NCBI GenBank assembly: GCA_963422675.2
Contig: CAXVYS010000027.1
Coordinates: 248,001 to 312,000 of the forward strand
Direction of reading: 5' to 3'
DNA: 64,000 nt
Source of the DNA: UBA4416 sp963422675
GTDB taxonomy: Bacteria; Bacteroidota; Bacteroidia; B-17B0; Aurantibacillaceae
The notes under the pieces were generated by a model that saw nothing but the letters and a program-made list of their open reading frames with translations, was not told the origin of the DNA and made no database searches. Positions 6,633 through 16,500 of the stretch are shown piece after piece. The number at the start of each line of letters is the position of its first letter. The stretch's first letter is position 1. Made by a program: the position numbers and the translations under genes.

Positions 6633-8747
6633 ATGAGCGCTACCCATTCTTTTTTAGATATTTCAGTAGTTTACCTGAAAGGTATTGGGGCCGCTCGTGC
6701 AGAAGCTTTACAAAAAGAACTGGGCATTTTTACCTATAAAGATTTGTTAACCCATTATCCGTTCAGATACGTTGATAAAACTCAATTTCAAACGGTACGT
6801 GAAGTCACAGAAGAATCGGTGTATTACCAGTTGCGGGGACAAATAACAGAGCTTCAGTTTGCAGGGGATAAACGTACCAAACGCTTAGTGGCTAAATTCA
6901 GAGATGCAACAGGAGTAATTGAATTGGTGTGGTTTCAGGGAGCTAAATGGATGTCCGAAAAATTAAAATCGAATACTGATTATATCGTATATGGAAAAGC
7001 TACTTCTTTTATGGGACGTTTTAATATGGCGCATCCCGATATTGAAGTAGTAACACCCGAATTACTGGCCACACAATCTTCCTTTCAATCGGTGTATAAT
7101 AGCACCGAAAAATTAAAATACAGAAACTTGGATAGCGAAGGAATCCGTAAATCGATACGGGTACTGGTATCGCAGGTAACTGAACAGAATTTGCCTGAAA
7201 CATTAACACCGGTTGTTATGGCTGATTTTAATTTAATATCGCGGGCGGAAGCATTGAAACAGGTTCATTTCCCTGATTCTAAAGTACTATTGGATAAAGC
7301 CCGCTTTCGTTTAAAATTTGAAGAATTATTTTTTGTACAATTAAAATTATTACGAAGCAACAATTTAAGGCATCAGGCTTCTGCAGGCTTTGTATTTAAT
7401 AAAGTAGGGGATGTATTTAACAATTTTTATAATCATCATTTACCATTTCAGTTAACTAACGCGCAAAAGCGGGTAGTTAAGGAAATACGGGTAGATATGG
7501 GTTCGGGCAGGCAGATGAGCCGCCTGGTACAGGGAGATGTTGGAAGCGGGAAAACACTGGTTGCCTTACTAAGTATGTTACTGGCGTGTGATAATGGGTT
7601 CCAGTCGTGTTTAATGGCTCCCACAGAAATTTTAGCAAAGCAGCATTTCGAAACTATTTCTCAACTCGTTGCTCCGCTTGGTTTAAAAGTATGGTTACTT
7701 ACAGGTTCTACCAAAACAAAAGAGCGGAGGCTGTTACATAAAGATCTGGAAGCGGGGGAGATTGATATTTTAATTGGAACGCATGCCCTCATTGAAGATG
7801 TGGTGATATTTAAAAATTTAGGTTTAGTGGTTATTGATGAGCAGCATCGTTTTGGTGTGGCACAGCGGGCTAAAATGCATAAAAAAAACACACAACCTCC
7901 ACATGTGTTAATTATGACAGCTACGCCCATTCCAAGAACCCTGGCCATGACCTTATACGGTGATTTGGATACTTCTGTTATTGATGAATTACCGCCGGGA
8001 AGAAAGCCAATTACCACCATGCATTTTATGGAGAGTCAAAGATTGAGACTCATTGGTTTTATGAAATCAGAAATTGCTTTGGGAAGGCAGGTATATATTG
8101 TATATCCGTTAATACAGGAAAGTGAAAAAATGGATTTTCAGAATTTACAAAACGGATACGAAGCTTTATTAAATGATTTTCCGCAGCCTCAATACCAGAT
8201 AAGCATTGTACATGGCAAGTTAACGCCCCAACAAAAAGAATTTGAAATGCAGCGTTTTGTAAAAAATGAAACGCAGATCATGGTGGCCACTACAGTAATT
8301 GAGGTAGGGGTTAATATTCCCAATGCCAGCGTCATGATCATTGAAAGTGCCGAGCGTTTTGGTTTATCGCAATTACATCAGCTAAGAGGTAGGGTAGGCC
8401 GGGGGGCCGAAAAATCATATTGTATCCTCATGACTTCCTATAAACTGGGAGCCGATAGCAAATTGAGGATGGAAACCATGGTGAGAACCAATGATGGATT
8501 TGAGATTAGTGAGGTGGATTTAAAATTACGTGGCCCCGGCGATTTAGACGGAACGCAGCAAAGCGGCGTACTGGATCTTAAAATTGCTGATCTGGCTCAG
8601 GATGGTCAAATATTATCTCTGGCACGCTCATCGGCACAAGCTATTTTAAATGAAGACCCCTTATTACAGGCAACAGGGAATCAATTGTTGTTGAATTACC
8701 TGCATAATATGCAACACAGCAGGCATTCCTGGAGTAAGATAGGCTAG
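6633..8747 (+). CDS. recG: ATP-dependent DNA helicase RecG
   Basis: RecG remodels stalled replication forks and Holliday junctions. From the ATG at 6633 the protein is 704 aa (MSATHSFLDIS), normal for Bacteroidota. An in-frame TTG nine bases upstream belongs to the promoter and is rejected. The N-terminal wedge/OB region is followed by superfamily 2 helicase motifs: Walker A GDVGSGKT (~300-307), DEQH box (~401-404) with the RecG-typical DEQHRFG, TATPIPRTL, and the C-terminal QLRGRVGRG and DLKLRGPGDLDGTQQSG region of the TRG motif. It stands alone on the plus strand. Confidence 0.97.
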   Translation: MSATHSFLDISVVYLKGIGAARAEALQKELGIFTYKDLLTHYPFRYVDKTQFQTVREVTEESVYYQLRGQITELQFAGDKRTKRLVAKFRDATGVIELVWFQGAKWMSEKLKSNTDYIVYGKATSFMGRFNMAHPDIEVVTPELLATQSSFQSVYNSTEKLKYRNLDSEGIRKSIRVLVSQVTEQNLPETLTPVVMADFNLISRAEALKQVHFPDSKVLLDKARFRLKFEELFFVQLKLLRSNNLRHQASAGFVFNKVGDVFNNFYNHHLPFQLTNAQKRVVKEIRVDMGSGRQMSRLVQGDVGSGKTLVALLSMLLACDNGFQSCLMAPTEILAKQHFETISQLVAPLGLKVWLLTGSTKTKERRLLHKDLEAGEIDILIGTHALIEDVVIFKNLGLVVIDEQHRFGVAQRAKMHKKNTQPPHVLIMTATPIPRTLAMTLYGDLDTSVIDELPPGRKPITTMHFMESQRLRLIGFMKSEIALGRQVYIVYPLIQESEKMDFQNLQNGYEALLNDFPQPQYQISIVHGKLTPQQKEFEMQRFVKNETQIMVATTVIEVGVNIPNASVMIIESAERFGLSQLHQLRGRVGRGAEKSYCILMTSYKLGADSKLRMETMVRTNDGFEISEVDLKLRGPGDLDGTQQSGVLDLKIADLAQDGQILSLARSSAQAILNEDPLLQATGNQLLLNYLHNMQHSRHSWSKIG

Positions 8748-8907
8748 TAAACCTTTTGGTGAAGGACGCCTGCCGATTTATGTGTGTTTTTAATGAGTTG
8801 AAGGGTTTAAAACAGCAGTTCGGGTATAACTCATCTGTAAATACATAAAACAAGAGTATTTGTTTATATACAAAAAAGGGTTAATTTTGATATATAAAAT
8901 TATTAAA

Positions 8908-9186
8908 ATGAAGACAATAGCTTTTCTATATGTGTTCTTATTTGTGTGTTTATTTAAGGTACAGGCTAGTCAGTCTCAACCTAAACAACAGCAACCCAAG
9001 GATTGTGTAAAACATCCTCAAATTGTAAAGGCTCGTCCTATAGAAAAAACCAAGCTAATTGTTGAAAGAGTAACTCCAACGGTTCATACATCAAAAGGAG
9101 GGAATTCAATACCACATTTTTCTGTTTTAAATTTTATCAATTTCTTCTATTCTAAAGATACCCTTGATAACCTGCGCGTAATGTAA
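8908..9186 (+). CDS. Small secreted protein of unknown function
   Basis: 92 aa from the ATG at 8908; an ATG 16 codons upstream would put a charged stretch in front of the signal peptide and is less likely. Residues 1-20 form a Sec signal peptide ending KVQA. The mature 72 residues begin with a Gln/Pro-rich stretch (SQSQPKQQQPKDC), contain one Cys and many basic residues, and have no domain I know. Its stop codon overlaps the next ATG as TAATG, so it is very likely co-translated with the following secreted protein and may act with it. Confidence 0.6.
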   Translation: MKTIAFLYVFLFVCLFKVQASQSQPKQQQPKDCVKHPQIVKARPIEKTKLIVERVTPTVHTSKGGNSIPHFSVLNFINFFYSKDTLDNLRVM

Positions 9187-9797
9187 TGTCTCGCTTTTCG
9201 TTCATCTGGTTTTTTATTTTTTTTGCTTCTGTTTTTTTTGCTTCAGCACAGGATTCTCTGTACATGAAACTCCATTTTGTATATGGTTCAAAACCTAAAC
9301 ATGCGTTTAAACAAACCGAACGAAACTATTTTGGCGGCATCCATGGCGGGCATGTTTACATGGAGGTTAATCATGAGTTTTTTAGTTTTGGTTTGGATAA
9401 CGGGCAATGGCACGTGATTGCCCATAAAAGAAAGATAGTAGGTAAATACAGGATCGACAGAAACCTTGTGTGGAGCGGTGATACCGGTAAATTGAAGATC
9501 ACCACGATTGAAATTCCCATTACAAAACAACAGCTGGAACAATTTAAACAAACCGAAAAAAAATACCTGGATAAAGCGCCTTATGATTATGCTTTTATAG
9601 GAATGCGTTGTGCCGCCGGAGCTTATGATGTATTAAGTACAATGGGTATTTGCAAGCACAGATCGCGCATGGGTATTATCCTTAAAAATTTTTATCCGAA
9701 GAGGTTAAGGTTAACCCTTTTAAGACAGGCAAAAAAAGAGCATTGGAACGTGAAAACGCAGCAAGGCAGAAATACCAGAAGGTGGGAGAGGGATTGA
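9186..9797 (+). CDS. Secreted protein, possible permuted NlpC/P60-like (papain-fold) domain
   Basis: 203 aa with a strong signal peptide (residues 1-21, ending FFASA|Q). The mature domain has a conserved-looking GGIHGGHVYMEV stretch (His ~56) and, about 100 residues later, MRCAAGAYDVL (Cys ~141). A His in a GHV context before a C-terminal Cys at a helix start is the order found in circularly permuted NlpC/P60 (YiiX/YaeF-type) cysteine peptidases and amidases, so an envelope hydrolase is plausible. This is inference from motif order only. The C-terminus is basic. It is translationally coupled to the preceding small secreted gene. Confidence 0.65.
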   Translation: MSRFSFIWFFIFFASVFFASAQDSLYMKLHFVYGSKPKHAFKQTERNYFGGIHGGHVYMEVNHEFFSFGLDNGQWHVIAHKRKIVGKYRIDRNLVWSGDTGKLKITTIEIPITKQQLEQFKQTEKKYLDKAPYDYAFIGMRCAAGAYDVLSTMGICKHRSRMGIILKNFYPKRLRLTLLRQAKKEHWNVKTQQGRNTRRWERD

Positions 9798-9813
9798 TCT
9801 TAGAGGGATCAGG

Positions 9814-9846
9814 CTTTTAAATGTTAATTTTTTTATCATTTAAAAG
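9814..9846 (+). terminator. Hairpin after the secreted pair
   Basis: A perfect 10-bp inverted repeat, CTTTTAAATG / CATTTAAAAG, with a 13-nt T-rich loop lies 17 nt after the stop at 9797. It is AT-rich and has no run of Ts after the right arm, so it is only a candidate terminator or 3'-end structure. Confidence 0.35.
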
Positions 9847-9912
9847 ATCAGAATCCGCTAAATTAGTTATTCATCTCACATTTATTTTTATACCTTTCGA
9901 AAAAATACATTC

Positions 9913-10281
9913 ATGAAAGGTTTAATTATAACATTTGCAGTTGTCTCTTCTATCTTAATGTCTTCTTGCGGAGGTCAGCAAGGTTTAGCACAGGAAGTAT
10001 CAAGCGTGTTTCCTACACAGGAAGCTACTGTATTAGCAGAAAGTATGGCATCTAAATTAGGATTAAATGCGCTGCAAAAATCAAGTGTATATAATACCTT
10101 ATTGAATTATTATAACAGCAAAAAAGATTTGTATACAAGGTTAAAAAGCAATGCTCTAACTCAGGCAGCGTTTAATTTAGCAGAATCTAAACTTGGCGCA
10201 GAAAAAAACACAGCTCTTAAATCTATTATGGCCGGAAGTACACAATTAGCCGGTTTAGCTCAGTTTTTTGGCATTCAATAA
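9913..10281 (+). CDS. Small helical lipoprotein of unknown function
   Basis: 122 aa. Residues 1-18 are a hydrophobic signal sequence and Cys19 sits in a lipobox (ILMSSC), so this is probably a lipoprotein. The mature part is Ala/Leu/Ser-rich and helical (SMASKLGLNALQKSSVYNTL, NALTQAAFNLAESKLG), resembling small periplasmic helical-bundle proteins. No named domain is recognised. It lies between the secreted pair and the giant T9SS protein but has its own upstream region with a TACCTTTC box at 9891, one base off the -7 consensus. Confidence 0.7.
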   Translation: MKGLIITFAVVSSILMSSCGGQQGLAQEVSSVFPTQEATVLAESMASKLGLNALQKSSVYNTLLNYYNSKKDLYTRLKSNALTQAAFNLAESKLGAEKNTALKSIMAGSTQLAGLAQFFGIQ

Positions 10282-10465
10282 TTGCATCAGTTCATTCGGA
10301 TTGAATTACTATTAGTTTCTGGTTTTTAGTTTACCACTTTAAAGAATTTTCTATTATTGATGTAATTACTTTGCATTAACTCAGTCGATCACATTACTAA
10401 AACGATTAAGGGAATGACATAACTATTAAATAACCAATAAGAAAAATTTGTATTTTAAAATAGCT

Positions 10466-10473
10466 TATTTTTG
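10466..10473 (+). promoter_or_regulatory. Predicted -7 box of the giant T9SS protein gene
   Basis: A perfect TATTTTTG lies 32 nt before the ATG at 10506. A TTG at 10448-10450 is only 15 nt upstream, shorter than usual, so the -33 element is weak. Confidence 0.4.
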
Positions 10474-10505
10474 TTAAAATTTAAACATAATTTCAACATT
10501 ATCGT

Positions 10506-13500
10506 ATGGCTAAAAAAATATTCCTTCCGCTTATTACGTTTTTTTTATTTTTTCTCAGGTTAAATTCTCAAACTGCCGGTGGATTAACTTCTGTATCATC
10601 CTCAGTGCCTGCGGACCTTACTATATGTGGAAATGCAAAAGTGTTTTCATTTACGATTAATAATCCATCTCCCTTTACATTAACCAATGTAACAGTTAAC
10701 CTAACCATGCCCACAGGTATTGTGTACCAGGTTTCTTCTGTTAGCAATGCTTCCGAAGTTTCTATTGTGCCTTTGAATGCTCCTACCTTTTCATTGGCAA
10801 ATATACCAACCCTTAGCTCTGTAGTAGTTACGTTTACGGCTTCTGCTAATTGTGATGTCCTGGGGTTTCTATCCAGTGGTAACCCCATCGAAAATCATAT
10901 TAAATTAAACTATACAGCTAATTCAAATTCGTTTTTTGATAATTACACTACCGGTAATTATTTAATTAAACAACCTAACTTATCTATTACAACGGTTACC
11001 AATCAATCATTTGCCGGTAGCATTGGAGGAACATTTACGAGGTGTATCACTATTGTTAATGGTGGTTTAGGTGAATTGTACGCAGTAACCTTAAAAGATA
11101 TTCATGGCAGTGGAATCCAGATTTCTTCAGTAAATAGGGGTAACTGGACAACTGCTGCCGGTACCGAAACATTTTTATTGGGAGCAGCCGATTTTACTAC
11201 AACCGGGAATAACAATAATGTATTTGAATCGGGAGAAAGTATTACAGTATGTGAAACAATAACTATTTTAAATTGTTCGTCGGTTCAATCCAGTTTAGAA
11301 GCGAGTTGGGGTTGTGGAGGTCAATCATGCCAAACATCCATATCCAATGCCAATGTAGTGTTTCCTAATTTTATTCCTAATTTAATCATCACTCCTCAAC
11401 CTTCAGCAAACGTGTGTTTAGGAGTTGGCAATTATAGTCAACAAACGCTTAAAATTGTAAATACAGGAGCAGGTCAGGCAATTAATACACTATTAAAAAT
11501 TTATCACACGTCGGGTCCTGCTTATTATGACCCATCCCAGCAAACGGAAATAGACGTAGCAAGTATTACTATAAAAGTTAATGCTGGTGCAGTTTCCCCA
11601 TTAGCTGCGTCAACAACATCTGCCAGCAATAATGCCCCTTGCTTATCTGCAAATCCAATTGGAGCGGTAGATTTAACTATTCCCACCATCAATCCGGGTG
11701 ATACAATAAGAATAAGTTGGCGAACACAGAGCTGTTGTCAAACCGGTTATGGCTATTATAATGGCTGGGCCTATTCTGCAAGTTATCAAAGTATTTGTTT
11801 AAATAATTATTTGGTGCCTGCCGCATGGGGCAGAGTATACAACCAAAATTATATATCCAACCTTGTTAATAATGGTTCGCCGTCTACGTTAACAGCAGGG
11901 CAAACGAGTACGTTTAATTATTTATTAAACGGTGTTCAAAATAGCTCTCCCGCTTTAGCAGATGCGTATTTGAAAGTTACATTTACAGTATCACCCTGTT
12001 ACGTATATTCACCCGGTTCTGTAAAAATTATTAATTTTAATGGAACAGCAACCTATACGCCATCAAGTGTTAACCAGGTTGGAAATGTTATTACAGCTAT
12101 TTTTTCAGGATCTGCCCCGTTTAATGCAATCATGTATAGTTCCTTAGAGCAGGCACAACTCTCAATAGATTTTACGGGTAATTGCGCTACATGTGTTAGT
12201 GGTCCCGGAACTATTGATATCGGTATTTCATACTCTCCATCAGCTTCCTGTACCTGTGAAATGCTTCTTATTACCAGCAGCTTTAATTTAAGTTTAGTTT
12301 GCCCTGTTACATGCGAGGGATTAAATTTTTTAAATTATTCGATCAAAAGAACGAGTTATGGATTACCGGATAATAATGATGATGGATTACCTGATGGCTC
12401 AGGATCTTTAAATTTTGCCGCCCTTAAAACATCGCGGGCAATGTATGGAGATACGCTAACATCCAGTTTTTATGGTAAAATAAAAACAAGTTTAGCACAC
12501 CCTACCTGGCAATTCTGTTATGCCGGTTCTACCATTACTAATGGAAATAATTTAACTTCTATAGGAGGAAAATTAAAAATATTCAGATCAAATGCATTGT
12601 TCGCTACCTGCACCATTGGGGGTGTTGCGGCGGTTTTGCCTGCAGCTACTTTTGAATATGATTTAAGTGCATCTGTATTAATTGCATCCGGGGGTGTTGC
12701 ACCGGGATTTGTATTCCTCAATAACGACTCGTTGGTTTTTGAACAGCAATATAAAGTCACTACAAATATTGGTGGTGCTATTATTCCGGCAGCAGTTACA
12801 AATACGTTTGTAGTTTCTGATATTGCTAATCCAATAAATGCGATAAACAAATTTTCATGTAATACCTTTCAGGGTAATTTTTCAATCATTGGTTATTATT
12901 ATACTAATTATGGCCCGGATAGCTATAATGTGACTAATTGTAATAATATTAATATCACTCAAAACTATTACCTTAGCATAGGGCCATGTTGTAGTAATTA
13001 CGCCGGTGGGAATTTATTTCCTTTTGAATATAGGCAATGGGCCACCATTGATACGCTTGAAGTAATTGTTCCGGTAGGCTATCAGTTTATTTCTGCCAGC
13101 TTTTCTGAAGTAAGAACTGTCGGAACCTTTGCAGGTGCAGGTTCTCCTGGCTTTACGCTTACTCCAATGAGCACTGCAACCAACGTATTTAAATTTCCCA
13201 TAAACCAGTTTTTTACAGGGGCCAACCCTCTGATTACTCCAAGTGACGATGGCTTCTACGGAAATATCACTTTAGTGATACAACCAAGTTGCCAGGTATT
13301 ACAAAATGTACAACTACCTATTAACTATAACTGGAAATTTAAACCGGGAAGCTATTTGAATCCGAATCCGGCAGCAAATATTTCAAGCACTACTGGTCAG
13401 GATGTAATATTGTACAATGGCCCTGATATATTTTTGCAATCGCCCTTGCCTAATATTATTGCTAATACAAATGTTGTTACCTGGGATATATCCTTATCCA

Positions 13501-16500
13501 ATACGTCCAATTCTTCTGCGGCCAATACCTGGTTTACGGCCCCTGTTATTTCCGGTGTAACCATTACTCAGGTAGTAGATCTTGCAACATCGGCTACTCT
13601 TACACCTGTGGGTGGTATATACCAGGTAGGTTCTATTCCTGCAGGAAACACACAAAATTATCGATTAAGTGCTACTTATACTTCCTGTTTTGCTGACAGT
13701 ATTATTGTATATGCAGGCTGGAATTGCCAGGGCTATCCTACCAGTCTTGCAAATTATCCGTGTACACCAAAAAAAATCAAATTGCAATTAACGCCACAAT
13801 CTCCTTTGTTGATTACAAATGTGGTGAGTCCACCATCAACTATAAATTTATGCGATACGGCATTCTATACAGTGGAGGGCGTTAACATTCAGCTTGGTAG
13901 TGCTTATAGCTTAACACTCACTGTTAATTTACCTTTAGGTGTTACGATTATTCCGGGCTCTTCACAATTGAGCTATCCTGCAGGATCATCGTTTGTAACC
14001 ATTAGTAATCCTATACCTATTGGCGGAACATTTTATCAATATAATGTTTCAGTGTTAAGTCCTTCTATTGGAGTTAATGGCTTACCGGGAATTTTGAGTC
14101 CTTCTTTAAATTCTGTAAAAATTAAATTTAAGGTGGTTACATCCTGTGGTTATACTTCCGGAAGCCCTGCCAGTTTTAGCTTTCAGGGTAAAAGCGCCTG
14201 TGGAGCACCAACGGGTCAATTGGTTTCTTTATCATCACAATTGGGTATTAATGGCGCAACAGCTCCTTACACTACAGATGTAAGGCTTAGAAGTTCTTAT
14301 ATATCGCCCTGTAATAATTCATCTGTTTTAAGTGTTTGTGTGAAAAACCTTGGAACATTAAGTTTTGGAAATACAGATTCGGTTACAGTTATTCTTCCGC
14401 AAGGGGTTACGTACGTAGGGGGCTCATTTACAGGGATTAATAATGCTCCGGTAAATATGAATCCTACCTTATTTACCAATAATAATCAGCAGGAGCTTTC
14501 GTGGAAATTGCCACCGGGTATAACCATGGGAGATAGTGCAAAATTTAATATCAGTTATATTGGTGACCCAAACCTGTTAAGCTGCAACATTTTTAATTTT
14601 ATTTCCAAAACAACCAGTAGCACAAATCTATATTGCTCTATTACAGGAAATAATTGTGGAGTAAAGGTTTATACCGGTGGAGATACACTACCGATTTTTA
14701 CCTACAAAGGATACCTTACGTTAACCAACCAAACGGGGTATTCTGTTCCTAATCCGCCAACAGGTGAAACAGGGTATATTAATTTTACCATCAATAATTC
14801 CGGTGAAGCTATCAATTCGATCAATAAAACAACGGTTAGTTATTATCAGGATGTAAACAATAATGGTATTTATAATGTTGGTGACGTTTTAGTAGCTAAG
14901 GATTCTATTAATGCATCCATACCAAATAATGGCTCGTATAATTATTCTTATACACTTTCTATTCCATCCGGTAGTGCCTGTAATTTAATAGCGGTGGTTG
15001 ATACTGCTATCAATCCATGTGCCTGTAATCCGGCACAGATCCCAATTATATTACCGCTTAAACATTTTGCAAAAGATACTATTATTTGTTCGGGGCAGCT
15101 GGCAAATATTGGGATTGCTGCTATTAATGCCTACACCTATTCATGGACACCGGTTACGAACTTAAGTTCAGGAGGTATTGCTAACCCTGTTGTAACGGGT
15201 GTTAATGCAAGTGGTAATCCTGAATCCACAAACTATGTCGTTACTGTAAACCGGAATAATTGTATTTCAAGAGACACGGCAACCGTCGTCGTTAATTTAA
15301 CGCCAACGGCTAATGCAGGAACCGATCAGAATTTGTGTGCTATTTATTCAGCAACCTTAAATGCCGTTACGCCATTAGGAATATTAACGGGGGCATGGAC
15401 TCAATTGAGTGGTCCCAATGTAAGTATCGTTACAACTCTTACACTTAGTTCGTCACAGGTTACCGGGCTCACAGAAGGAACTTATAAATATATCTGGACC
15501 GTGAGTAATGGTAGTTGTTCTCCGGCACGTGACACCGTTATTGTAAATGTATTTAATACACCGGTTGCCAATGCGGGGCCTGACCAAAATTTATGCGCTG
15601 TTTCTAGTGCAACACTGGCTGCAATAACTACTACAGGGACGTCTACAGGAGCCTGGACACAATTTAGCGGACCAAATGCAGGTACTGTTACAGCACCAAC
15701 ATTTGCCGCCTCACAAGTGACTGGCTTAATAGAAGGAACGTATAAATTTGTATGGACAGTGAGTAATGGCAATTGTGCTTCTGTAGCTGATACGGTTAGT
15801 GTGAACGTGTTTAATACACCTGTTTCCAATGCCGGGGTCGATCAAAACCTATGTTCTACTTATTCAGTCGCTTTGGCCGGGAATACTCCTGCCGGTATAG
15901 CTACGGGTGCCTGGACACAATTTAGTGGGCCAAATGCCGGGGCTATTACTACAACAACCCTTGCAACCTCTCATGTGACCGGATTAATAGAAGGAACCTA
16001 TAAACTCGTATGGACAGTAAGCAATGGTAGTTGTTCTCCGGCACATGATACCGTTAGTGTAAACGTATTTAATACACCGGTTGCTAATGCGGGAGCAGAT
16101 CAGAATTTGTGCGCGGTTTCAACAACAACATTAGGCGCAACCATTCCGGCAGGTACATCCACAGGAGCCTGGACACAATTTAGCGGACCAAATCCAAGCG
16201 CTGTTACAACACCAACACTGGCAACATCACAGGTAACAAGCCTTATTGAAGGAACGTATAAATTCGTATGGACGGTGAGCAATGGTAATTGTGCTTCTAT
16301 AGCTGATACGGTTAGTGTGAATGTATTTAATACACCGATTGCCAATGCAGGGATCGATCAAAACCTATGTTCTACTTATTCAGTAGCTTTGGCCGGAAAT
16401 GCTCCGGTGGGAACATCTACGGGAGCATGGACACAGTTTAGCGGACCAAATGCAGGAGCTATTACAACATTAACACTTTCTACTTCTCCGGTGACAGGAT

